NCBI RefSeq assembly: GCF_000282895.1
Contig: NZ_ALBQ01000027.1
Coordinates: 62,001 to 126,000, forward strand
Reading direction: 5' to 3'
DNA length: 64,000 bases
DNA from: Sphingomonas sp. ATCC 31555
GTDB lineage: Bacteria; Pseudomonadota; Alphaproteobacteria; Sphingomonadales; Sphingomonadaceae
A program made the position numbers and the translations under genes. Shown here piece by piece: positions 26,421 through 34,615 of this stretch (its first letter is position 1; each line of letters begins with the position of its first letter). The notes beneath the pieces were generated by a model, which saw nothing but the letters and a program-made list of their open reading frames with translations, was not told the origin of the DNA and did not search any database.

Positions 26421-27419
26421 TCAGCGCGTGTCGTGGAGGGATCGATACACCATCGGCGCAGCCACTGTCACGACGATGAGGGTACCGCCCCCGCGACGGG
26501 GTGAAAGCCGGACGCTGCCGCCGATCCGTCCGGCACGCGCATGGATCTTCGCAACGCCGGGATGCCCCGCGCCGCCGTCGCGCACGGGCGGGAGGAGAAA
26601 GCCCATCCCGTCGTCGCCGATCCGCAGCGCCAGGCCGTGCGCGCGGTAGGCGATTTCCACCTCCATCGCGGCGGCATGGCCGTGGCGCGCGATGTCGAGC
26701 ATCCACTCCGCAGCGATGCTCGCCAGCGCCTCCCAAGCGAGGGGGTCCAGCGGCCGCGGCCTGCCGCGCGAGCGGAAGACGGGAACCACGCCGCTGCCGC
26801 CCAGCTGCCGATCGGCGATCGCCCGCAGCGCCGCCGCAGGATCCTCGAAACCGCCGAAACGGCGCAGCTCATCCAGGCGATCGCGGCCCTGCGCCACCAC
26901 CGCATCGACTTCGTCCATCGCGGTATCGAGATCGCGGCGCGCCGGATGCCCGGGCGGCAAGCTGTCGGCGACCAGCTGGAAGCGCAGCATCAGCGCCTGG
27001 ATCGCCTGGAGCAGGCTGTCATGAATATCGCGCGCAACTCGCTCGCGTTCGCGCAGCCGATCGAGCAACCGGCTGCGGATCCGCCGGGCAACGAACCGCA
27101 GCCGGGCACGATGGACGGCCCACAGCACCAGCACCAGTGCCGCACCGCCGAACAGGGGGAAGGGCCAGCCCTGCACGCCCGGCGCCGTGCCGATCCGCTG
27201 AGGTGCGCCGTTAGGCCTGGCAGCCGCGTCGCGAGGTAGGATGTAGCCGGATGCGGCGTGCGGACGACCTTGCGCGCCATATCCGATCGCCAGGATGGGC
27301 CCGAGCGCAGCCGGCCCGACGCCCCACCCGTCGCTGCCGCTTGCCCGCAGCGGCGCGGTCGACAGCAGCACCAGCGCAAGCATTGCCGTTCGGGGCGATC
27401 CAAGAAGCTGCAAGCGCAT
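26421..27419 (-). CDS. NarX-type sensor histidine kinase with altered N-box
   Basis: A 332-residue HisKA_3 kinase. ATG at 27419 gives a signal/anchor helix (MLALVLLSTAPLRA); a short periplasmic segment and a second helix at about 88-102 (FPLFGGAALVLVLWAVH) follow. The phospho-acceptor is H133 in RVARDIHDSLLQAIQ. In the HATPase domain the N-box reads EWMLDIARHG (238-247), with Asp242 where the ATP/Mg-binding Asn is nearly invariant. G1 is GDDGMGF and G2 GHPGVAK, also loose. It may have reduced kinase or mainly phosphatase activity. The longer open frame upstream is Pro/Gly-rich and lacks features. The partner is the regulator just downstream. Confidence 0.83.
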   Translation of the reverse strand: MRLQLLGSPRTAMLALVLLSTAPLRASGSDGWGVGPAALGPILAIGYGAQGRPHAASGYILPRDAAARPNGAPQRIGTAPGVQGWPFPLFGGAALVLVLWAVHRARLRFVARRIRSRLLDRLRERERVARDIHDSLLQAIQALMLRFQLVADSLPPGHPARRDLDTAMDEVDAVVAQGRDRLDELRRFGGFEDPAAALRAIADRQLGGSGVVPVFRSRGRPRPLDPLAWEALASIAAEWMLDIARHGHAAAMEVEIAYRAHGLALRIGDDGMGFLLPPVRDGGAGHPGVAKIHARAGRIGGSVRLSPRRGGGTLIVVTVAAPMVYRSLHDTR

Positions 27420-27558
27420 CGGCCGCCAGCCTAGCGCAGCCCGCCGGCACCGCACTACCCCGAATGGGGGGGCCGCAAGCCCCCCTTGCTCGTGTGCGAG
27501 CACCGGACCGTTCGGCGTAATCAACAGGGGACACCGATCGACGCGAGGAACCACCCAC

Positions 27559-28215
27559 ATGCCCACCGCCACCCCAACTCCCGGCAAGCTGCTGCTCGAT
27601 CCCACCGATCACATGCTCTTGCTGATCGATTTCCAGTCGCAGATGGCGTTCGCCACCAAGTCGATCGCTGCCGAGCTGCTGCGCAACAATGCGGCCCTCG
27701 TCGCCAACGCCGCCGCCGGGTTCGGCGTGCCGACGATCCTTACCACCGTTGCCGAAAAGAGCTTCTCCGGCCCGATGTTCGACGAGATCACCGCGCCCTT
27801 CCCGGGCCAGACGCTGCTCGATCGCACATCGATGAACACCTGGGAGGATGCCGCCGTGATCGCCGAGGTGAACCGCATCGGCAAGGCGCGCATCGTCTTC
27901 GCCGGCCTCTGGACCTCGGTCTGCATCGTCGGCCCGGTGCTGTCGGCCGTCGATCAGGGGTTCGAGACCTATGTCATCACCGATGCGTGCGGCGACATCT
28001 CGACGGAAGCCCATGAACGCGCGGTCGAGCGGATGGTGAACGCCGGCGCGCATCCGATGACCTCGCTACAGTATCTGCTCGAACTGCAGCGCGATTGGGC
28101 GCGTTCCGCCACCTACGATATGACTACAGGCGTCGCCAAAAAATGGGGCGGCGCCTACGGCCTGGGCGTCACCTATGCAAAGACGATGTTCGGCGCATCG
28201 GAAGGTGGCCACTGA
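27559..28215 (+). CDS. Isochorismatase-like (YcaC-type) hydrolase
   Basis: A 218-residue cysteine hydrolase of the isochorismatase superfamily. Residues of the expected triad are visible: D24 in LLLIDFQSQM, a lysine near 67 (AEKSFSG) and C122 in GLWTSVCIVG. ATG at 27559 has GAGGAA eight bases upstream. No signal peptide, so cytoplasmic. It opens a plus-strand run that continues to 34610 and diverges from the histidine kinase. YcaC-type proteins have no firmly established substrate; amide or carbamoyl hydrolysis is likely. Confidence 0.88.
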   Translation: MPTATPTPGKLLLDPTDHMLLLIDFQSQMAFATKSIAAELLRNNAALVANAAAGFGVPTILTTVAEKSFSGPMFDEITAPFPGQTLLDRTSMNTWEDAAVIAEVNRIGKARIVFAGLWTSVCIVGPVLSAVDQGFETYVITDACGDISTEAHERAVERMVNAGAHPMTSLQYLLELQRDWARSATYDMTTGVAKKWGGAYGLGVTYAKTMFGASEGGH

Positions 28216-28287
28216 TCCTATGCGCGCATGGGCAGGCGCACGTCGCGCCGGCCGCCCAACCATCATGTTCAAGCGAAGGAATACCCC

Positions 28288-29124
28288 ATGAGCACGATCA
28301 CCACACAGGACGGCACCGAGATCTTCTTCAAGGACTGGGGACCGAAGGACGCCCAGCCAATCATGTTCCACCATGGCTGGCCGCTGTCGTCGGACGACTG
28401 GGACGCGCAGATGCTGTTCTTCCTGGCGCAGGGCTTCCGCGTCGTCGCGCACGACCGTCGCGGCCATGGCCGCTCCGCCCAGGTGGATCATGGCCATGAC
28501 ATGGACCATTATGCAGCCGACGCCGCCGCCGTGGCCGCGCATCTCGATCTGCGCAACGCGGTCCATATCGGTCACTCGACGGGCGGCGGCGAAGTCGCAC
28601 GCTATGTCGCGCAGCATGGCATTCCGCAGGGCCGCGTTGCCAAGGCGGTGCTGGTCGCCGCCGTGCCGCCGATCATGCTGAAGACCGATCGCTATCCGAA
28701 CGGCCTGCCGCTCGAGGTCTTCGACGGGTTCCGCACCGGCGTCGCAACCGATCGCGCCCAGTTCTTCCGCGATGTCGCCGCCGGCCCCTTTTACGGCTTC
28801 AACCGCGACGGCGCTGAAGTGAAGCAGGGCGTGATCGACAATTGGTGGCGCCAGGGCATGATGGGCAGCGCGCTCGCCCATTACGAAGGCATCAAGGCCT
28901 TCTCCGAAACCGACCAGACCGAAGATCTCAAGGCGATCTCCGTGCCGACGCTGGTGATGCAGGGCGACGACGATCAGGTGGTGCCCTACAAGAACGCGGT
29001 CGTGCTGCAGGCGGAGTTGCTGCCGAACGCCACGTCCAAAATCTATCCCGGCTTCTCGCACGGCATGCTGACGGTGAATGCGGATGTGCTGAACGCGGAT
29101 CTGCTCGCCTTCATCCGCGGCTGA
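28288..29124 (+). CDS. Alpha/beta hydrolase, non-heme haloperoxidase-like
   Basis: A 278-residue alpha/beta hydrolase. The nucleophile elbow is GHSTGG with S97, the acid lies in MQGDDDQVVP (about D228) and the base is H258 in PGFSHGM. The oxyanion loop is FHHGWPLSSDDW. This layout matches cofactor-free chloroperoxidase/perhydrolase enzymes, whose usual natural role is ester or lactone hydrolysis. ATG at 28288 follows GAAGGA. It sits between the isochorismatase-like gene and a XapX gene; a 72-base gap precedes it. Confidence 0.9.
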   Translation: MSTITTQDGTEIFFKDWGPKDAQPIMFHHGWPLSSDDWDAQMLFFLAQGFRVVAHDRRGHGRSAQVDHGHDMDHYAADAAAVAAHLDLRNAVHIGHSTGGGEVARYVAQHGIPQGRVAKAVLVAAVPPIMLKTDRYPNGLPLEVFDGFRTGVATDRAQFFRDVAAGPFYGFNRDGAEVKQGVIDNWWRQGMMGSALAHYEGIKAFSETDQTEDLKAISVPTLVMQGDDDQVVPYKNAVVLQAELLPNATSKIYPGFSHGMLTVNADVLNADLLAFIRG

Positions 29125-29145
29125 CGACGAAGGGGGAACGGCGTC

Positions 29146-29340
29146 ATGAAGGCCTATCTTCTATCGCTCAGCGCGGGCCTGTTGATCGGCTTCATCTACA
29201 GCCTGATCGGCGTCCGTTCTCCCGCCCCGCCGATCGTCGCGCTGATCGGCCTGGCTGGCATCCTCGCCGGCGAACAGATCCTGCCGCTCGCCAAGCGGCT
29301 GACCGCCCCCGGGATCGCCGCGCAGGAGCGCCGACCGTGA
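29146..29340 (+). CDS. XapX domain (DUF1427) small membrane protein
   Basis: A 64-residue protein with two hydrophobic stretches (YLLSLSAGLLIGFIYSLIGV; PPIVALIGLAGILAGEQ) and the short loop seen in XapX proteins. Function of the family is unknown; it is often found beside small-molecule hydrolases and DoxX proteins. Its stop overlaps the GTG start of the following amidohydrolase gene, so the two are coupled. Confidence 0.82.
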   Translation: MKAYLLSLSAGLLIGFIYSLIGVRSPAPPIVALIGLAGILAGEQILPLAKRLTAPGIAAQERRP

Positions 29341-31265
29341 CTGGCCTCACCCGGCGGCAGGCGATGGGCGGCGCTGCCGCCGCACTCGCCGCCGCCAGCG
29401 AAAGCTTCGCCATGCCCCAAGCCGACTTCCTGCTCGTCAACGCCAGGGTGACCACGCTCGATCGGGCGAACCCCGTCGCCGATGCCGTGGCGATCCGGGA
29501 CGGCCGCTTTCTCGCCGTCGGCCACGAAGCCGAGGTGCGCGCCGCCGCCCATCCCGATGCGGTGGTAGTCGACTGCAAGGGCCGGCGAATGATCCCGGGC
29601 CTGATCGACAGCCACATCCACGTCATTCGCGGCGGGCTGAACTACAATATGGAATTGCGCTGGGAAGGCGTGCCGAGCCTTTCCGATGCCATGGCGATGC
29701 TCCAGCGCCAGGCCCGCAACACGCCGCCCCCGCAATGGGTGCGCGTCGTCGGCGGCTTCACCGAACACCAGTTCGCCGAAAAACGCCTGCCGACGCTCGA
29801 CGAAATCAACGCCGCCGCGCCTGACACGCCGGTGTTCATCCTTCACCTGTACGATCGCGCGCTGCTTAACGCCGCCGCGCTGCGGGCGGTCGGCTATACC
29901 AGGGATACGCCGAACCCGCCGGGCGGGGAAATCGTGCGCGATGCCGCGGGCAACCCTACCGGCCTGCTGCTGGCCCAGCCGAACGCGACCATCCTCTATG
30001 CCACGCTCGCCAAGGGGCCGAAGCTGCCGGAGGAATATCAGCGCAATTCGACGCGCCATTTCATGCGCGAGCTGAACGGACTTGGCGTCACCAGCGTGAT
30101 CGATGCAGGTGGCGGCTATCAGAACTATCCCGACGACTATGCAATCATCGAGCGGCTGCATGCCGATGGCGAGCTCACGCTGCGGATCGCCTACAGCCTC
30201 TTCACGCAACGCCCAAAGGAAGAGCTGCAGGACTTTGCCAACTGGTCGACGAAAGTCCGGCCGGGCGACGGCGACGACACCTATCGGCACAACGGCGCCG
30301 GCGAAATGCTGGTCTATTCGGCCGCCGACTTCGAGGATTTCCGCGTCGAGCGCCCCGACATGCCTCCCAATATGGAAGGCGACCTCGAACCCGTGATCCG
30401 GCTGCTGGCCGAGCGCCGCTGGCCATGGCGGCTGCACGCGACATACGATCAGACGATCGGCCGCGCGCTCGACGTGTTCGAAAAGGTCAATCGCGACGTG
30501 CCGCTCGCCGGGCTCAACTGGTTTTTCGACCATGCCGAGACGATCAGCGAACGCAACATCGATCGCATCGCCGCATTGGGCGGCGGCATCGCGGTCCAGC
30601 ACCGCATGGCATTCCAGGGCGAGTATTTCGTCGAACGTTATGGCGCCAAGGCCGCGGAGGCGACGCCGCCGATCCGGCGAATGCTCGATGCGGGGCTCGC
30701 CGTCGGCGCCGGCACCGATGCGACGCGCGTGGCGAGCTACAATCCCTGGGTGTCGCTGTCCTGGCTCGTCACCGGCCGCACCCTCGGCGGGACGCCGCTC
30801 TATCCGGCGCGAAACCGCCTCGATCGCGAGACCGCGCTGCGGCTTTGGACCGAACGCAACACCTGGTTCTCCAATGAGGTGGGCAAGAAGGGGCAGATCA
30901 AGGCCGGCCAGCTTGCCGACCTGGCGCTGCTCTCCGACGACTATTTCGCGGTGCCCGAACGCGAGATCGTCCATCTTCGCGCGGTACTGACCGTGCTGGG
31001 CGGCAAGGTGGTGCATGGTGAGGGGGACTTCGCCCCCCTCGCGCCCGCACTGCCGAAACCGATGCCCGATTGGTCTCCGGTCGCAACGTTCGGCGGCTAT
31101 CATCGCGCGCCCGATGCGGCGCGCAAGCTGGCCTCGGCCTGCGGATGCGCCACGGCATGCGCGGTGCATGGCCATGATCACGCCGCCGCCCTCGGTGCCG
31201 TCGCGCCCGCTGCCGACGTCCAGAGCTTCTGGGGCGCGTTCGGCTGTGGCTGCTGGGCTGTCTGA
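29337..31265 (+). CDS. YtcJ-like amidohydrolase, Tat-exported, with Cys/His-rich tail
   Basis: A 642-residue metal-dependent hydrolase. GTG at 29337 overlaps the XapX stop and gives a Tat signal (LTRRQAMGGAAAALAAASESFA, residues 4-25). Metal ligands include IDSHIHV (H93, H95), and NWFFDHAET and GAGTDATRVAS are further active-site segments. A tail beyond the amidohydrolase domain has Cys at 602, 604, 608, 637 and 639 and His at 611, 613 and 615, like a metal-binding site. The YtcJ group has few known substrates (formamides, imides). Upstream extension of the frame is a shadow. Confidence 0.85.
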   Translation: MTGLTRRQAMGGAAAALAAASESFAMPQADFLLVNARVTTLDRANPVADAVAIRDGRFLAVGHEAEVRAAAHPDAVVVDCKGRRMIPGLIDSHIHVIRGGLNYNMELRWEGVPSLSDAMAMLQRQARNTPPPQWVRVVGGFTEHQFAEKRLPTLDEINAAAPDTPVFILHLYDRALLNAAALRAVGYTRDTPNPPGGEIVRDAAGNPTGLLLAQPNATILYATLAKGPKLPEEYQRNSTRHFMRELNGLGVTSVIDAGGGYQNYPDDYAIIERLHADGELTLRIAYSLFTQRPKEELQDFANWSTKVRPGDGDDTYRHNGAGEMLVYSAADFEDFRVERPDMPPNMEGDLEPVIRLLAERRWPWRLHATYDQTIGRALDVFEKVNRDVPLAGLNWFFDHAETISERNIDRIAALGGGIAVQHRMAFQGEYFVERYGAKAAEATPPIRRMLDAGLAVGAGTDATRVASYNPWVSLSWLVTGRTLGGTPLYPARNRLDRETALRLWTERNTWFSNEVGKKGQIKAGQLADLALLSDDYFAVPEREIVHLRAVLTVLGGKVVHGEGDFAPLAPALPKPMPDWSPVATFGGYHRAPDAARKLASACGCATACAVHGHDHAAALGAVAPAADVQSFWGAFGCGCWAV

Positions 31266-31267
31266 CG

Positions 31268-31675
31268 ATGATCGGACTGCGCATCCACGCCCTGCTCGCC
31301 ACTCGCGGGTTCGCCGTTGCCGCCACGGCGTTGCTTACCCTACCCTATTGGACCAGTGGGATCGCGAAGATGCTGGATCCAGCCGGGGCGCTTCAAGAGG
31401 CCGAGTATTTCCACCTGCAGCCGGCCGCCGCGATCGTAACGCTGACCATCCTCGTCCAGCTTGTCGGATCGCTGCTGCTGATCCTCGGCCGGCTGGCATG
31501 GCTCGGGGCCGGCATGCTCGGCGTCTTCACCGCGCTGGCGACGATCCTCGCCCATCCGTTCTGGGAGAGCGTCGATCCGGTCGCCCGCCTCCATGCGCGC
31601 AACACGTTCCTGGAGCATGTCGGCCTGATCGGCGGCCTGATGTTCGCGGCGATCGTGCGGGCGCGCGGGCAATGA
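31268..31675 (+). CDS. DoxX family membrane protein
   Basis: A 135-residue protein with four predicted membrane helices and the DoxX-like opening YWTSGIAKMLDPAGALQEAEYF. It starts two bases after the amidohydrolase stop. DoxX proteins are integral inner-membrane proteins, often with quinone- or thiol-linked roles, but no function is proven for this type. The stop overlaps the next ATG. Confidence 0.82.
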   Translation: MIGLRIHALLATRGFAVAATALLTLPYWTSGIAKMLDPAGALQEAEYFHLQPAAAIVTLTILVQLVGSLLLILGRLAWLGAGMLGVFTALATILAHPFWESVDPVARLHARNTFLEHVGLIGGLMFAAIVRARGQ

Positions 31676-33243
31676 GCGCCTCCGCCGAGCGCCCGCTCGC
31701 CAGCCCGGTGTTCCGCGCGCTTTGGATCGCCACCATCGTCTCGAACATCGGCACCTGGATGCACGATGTCGGCGCCGGCTGGCTGATGACATCGCTTTCC
31801 TCCGATCCGCTGATGATCGCGCTGGTGCAGGCGGCCACCACGCTGCCGATGTTCGCGCTGGCGCTGCCTGCGGGCGCGCTCGCCGACATCGTCGACCGGC
31901 GCATGCTTCTGATCGGCGCACAGTTCTTCGGGCTGGCGGGAACGGCCCTGCTGGCGGCAGCGACGTTGGCGGGCATCACCACTGCGCCGCTGCTGCTCGC
32001 GATGACAGGCGCGATTGCGGTGGGCGCCGCGCTGTCGGCTCCCACCTTCCAGGCGATCGTGCCTGAACTCGTCCCGGCCCCTGCCCTGCAACAGGCCGTG
32101 GCGCTCAACAGCCTGGGGGTGAACATCGCCCGGGCGATCGGGCCGGCCCTCGGCGGCGTGATCATCGCGGCCGCGGGCACCGGGGCAGTGTTCGCGCTCA
32201 ACGCCGTCTCGGTTCTCGGCGTGATCACAGTCCTCGCTCGCTGGCACCGGACGACGGCCGCCCGCCACCTGCCGGCGGAACATTTCCTCGGCGCGATGCG
32301 CGCGGGCGTCCGCTACGCGCTTCGGTCGCCGGAGCTGCAGACCGTGCTTGTCCGCTCGATCGGCTTCTTCGTGTTTGCCAGCGCGCTCTGGGCGCTGCTG
32401 CCGATCATCGCCCGGCGCGATCTGGGCCTGGGTCCGGCGGGCTATGGCGGCCTGCTGACGTTCCTGGGGCTGGGCGCGATCGCCGGTGCGGTGCTGTTGC
32501 CGCGGCTGCGCAGCCGGATCGGCGCCAACCGCACCACCGTCGCTGCATCGCTGCTGCTCGCGGGCGCGATGGTCGGGCTGTCGCTGTCGCGTGGCTTCGT
32601 GGGCGCGGCTGCTGCGCTGACCGCCGGGGGCTTCGCGTGGATCGCGATGATGGCCGCGCTGAACGGCGGCGCGCAGTCCGGCTCGCCGGCCTGGGTGAAG
32701 GCGCGTGCGCTCGCCGTCTACCTGCTCGTCTTTCAAGGCTCGATGACGACGGGGTCGACCGCCTGGGGGGCGATTGCGGGCCAGATCGGGGTGCAGGCCA
32801 CGCTGCTGGCCGCTGCGCTGGCGCTGCTCGCGGCGACGTTGCTGCTTGGTTGGCTGCGGCCGCTGGCGAACCTGGCTAGGCTCGATCTCGCCCCCGCGAT
32901 GCACTGGCCGGCGCCGATCGTCGAGGGCGCGGTGGAGCAGGATCGCGGACCTGTGCTGGTGACGATCGAGTATCGCATCGATCCCGCGCGCGTCGACGAA
33001 TTCCTCGCGGCGATGCAGGGCATGCGCCGGATTCGCCGCCGCGACGGGGCCATCGCCTGGGGCATCTACCAAGACGTCGCCTCCCCCAACCAAATACTGG
33101 AAACCTTCACCGTCGAAAGCTGGCTGGAACATCTGCGCCAGCACGATCGCATCACAAATGCCGATCGCGTGCATCAGGATGCCTTGCGGACGTTCCAGGC
33201 GGATGCCGCGCCCCCGCTGGTGCGCCATCTGGTCGCACCATGA
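31672..33243 (+). CDS. MFS transporter (MFS_3/EntS-like) with C-terminal monooxygenase-like domain
   Basis: A 523-residue protein. Residues about 1-410 form a 12-helix major-facilitator exporter of the EntS/MFS_3 type (IVSNIGTWMHDVGAGWLM; LPAGALADIVDRRMLLIG). The last ~95 residues (VTIEYRIDPARVDEFLAAM onward) form a soluble ferredoxin-like domain similar to antibiotic-biosynthesis monooxygenase folds, which is common in this subfamily. ATG at 31672 overlaps the DoxX stop. It may export a product or import the substrate of the operon; direction cannot be told. Confidence 0.85.
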   Translation: MSASAERPLASPVFRALWIATIVSNIGTWMHDVGAGWLMTSLSSDPLMIALVQAATTLPMFALALPAGALADIVDRRMLLIGAQFFGLAGTALLAAATLAGITTAPLLLAMTGAIAVGAALSAPTFQAIVPELVPAPALQQAVALNSLGVNIARAIGPALGGVIIAAAGTGAVFALNAVSVLGVITVLARWHRTTAARHLPAEHFLGAMRAGVRYALRSPELQTVLVRSIGFFVFASALWALLPIIARRDLGLGPAGYGGLLTFLGLGAIAGAVLLPRLRSRIGANRTTVAASLLLAGAMVGLSLSRGFVGAAAALTAGGFAWIAMMAALNGGAQSGSPAWVKARALAVYLLVFQGSMTTGSTAWGAIAGQIGVQATLLAAALALLAATLLLGWLRPLANLARLDLAPAMHWPAPIVEGAVEQDRGPVLVTIEYRIDPARVDEFLAAMQGMRRIRRRDGAIAWGIYQDVASPNQILETFTVESWLEHLRQHDRITNADRVHQDALRTFQADAAPPLVRHLVAP

Positions 33244-34610
33244 TCCGCCTTTGCCTCGTCGTGGCGCTGGTGCTCGCGCCCGGCATCGCGGCGGCGCAGG
33301 TGGCCCAGACCAACCTGCGCTATGACGAGGACTGGTCCCAAGCACGCGGCACGCCTGATCGGGACGCCCGCTGGTGGGTACGGCTGAAAGATCGTCCCCT
33401 GGACCGGGACGGCACCGCCTATCTTACGATCGGTGCCGAAGCACGCATCCGCTATGAAGGGTTCGAGAACAATAACTGGGGCCAGCCACCCTCTCCCGAT
33501 GACGGATATCTCTGGCTGCGGCTGATGCCGCTTGCCGATCTGCACGTCGGGCCCGTGCGCACCTTCGTCCAGGGGATTGCGGGCTATGCCCGCGGTGTCG
33601 CCGCGGGTGCCGGGCCGGCGGACCAAACCGGCATGGACCTCCTACAGAGCTTTGCTGACGTGCAGTTGCCCCTCGGCGAAAGAACGTCCGTCACCTTCCG
33701 CGGCGGGCGCGAGTTGATCGCGCTGGGATCGGAACGGCTGGTCGGCCTGCGCTATGGCCCGAACGTCCCTCAGCCCTTCGACGGCATGAGGCTGACCCTG
33801 CGGCAAGGCGGTGCGACGCTCGAGCTGCTGCACCTTCGCCCCGTGGCAATCGGGCCCGGCAATTTCGATGACCGGCGATCGCGTACACGGCGGCTCGACG
33901 GAGTCTATGCCACCCTCCCGCTCGCGGAACGTGCGGGGGCAGATCTCTACTGGCTGGCCTATCGCGACGATGCCGCACGCTTCGGCGGCCGGATGGCGAT
34001 CGAGCGGCGGGACACCCTTGGCCTGCGCCTGTTCGGCCGGCAGGGGGCTCTCGGGTGGAACTGGGAAGCGATGTTCCAACGCGGCCGCTTCGGCGATATG
34101 CCGATCAACGCCTGGTCGCTCGCCACCGAAACCAGCCTGCGCTTCCCCGCCCTGCCGCTAACCCCCCGGGCGCGGCTGCGTGCCAATGTTGCAAGCGGCG
34201 ACCGGGACGCGGGCGATAACCGGCTGGGCACGTTCAACGCGCTGTTTCCCAAAGGCAAGTATTTCGGCGAGTTGTCCCCGATCGGTCCGCGCAACATCGT
34301 CAACCTGCATCCCAGTGTCGATGTCGATTTCGGTGACGGCATCACCGCCGAACTCGCAGCACTCACCTATTGGCGCGCGCGCCGCGCCGACGGGATCTAT
34401 CAGCTGCCGGGGCAGCTTCTCCGCGACGCAGGCGGCAGCGATATGCGTCACATCGGCGAGCAGGTCGAGATATCGCTGGCTTGGCAGGCCAGCACGATCG
34501 TATCGCTCTCGGTTTCAGCCTCGCTGTTCACTCCCGGTGCGTTCCTTCGGGAAACCGGACCCGCCCGGCCGATCCGGATGTTCGGCGCGGAAAGCCTGCT
34601 GCGCTTCTAG
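33240..34610 (+). CDS. Alginate-export-type outer-membrane porin
   Basis: A 456-residue outer-membrane beta-barrel. Signal peptide ends near GIAAAQ. The sequence matches the alginate_exp family (AlgE-like): LTIGAEARIRYEGFENNNWG, GRELIALGSERLVGLRYGPN and a terminal aromatic strand ESLLRF. In many bacteria such porins admit small hydrophobic or anionic catabolic substrates rather than alginate. ATG overlaps the transporter stop (ATGA), placing it last in the run. It ends five bases before the convergent sensor kinase gene. Confidence 0.82.
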   Translation: MIRLCLVVALVLAPGIAAAQVAQTNLRYDEDWSQARGTPDRDARWWVRLKDRPLDRDGTAYLTIGAEARIRYEGFENNNWGQPPSPDDGYLWLRLMPLADLHVGPVRTFVQGIAGYARGVAAGAGPADQTGMDLLQSFADVQLPLGERTSVTFRGGRELIALGSERLVGLRYGPNVPQPFDGMRLTLRQGGATLELLHLRPVAIGPGNFDDRRSRTRRLDGVYATLPLAERAGADLYWLAYRDDAARFGGRMAIERRDTLGLRLFGRQGALGWNWEAMFQRGRFGDMPINAWSLATETSLRFPALPLTPRARLRANVASGDRDAGDNRLGTFNALFPKGKYFGELSPIGPRNIVNLHPSVDVDFGDGITAELAALTYWRARRADGIYQLPGQLLRDAGGSDMRHIGEQVEISLAWQASTIVSLSVSASLFTPGAFLRETGPARPIRMFGAESLLRF

Positions 34611-34615
34611 ACCTA

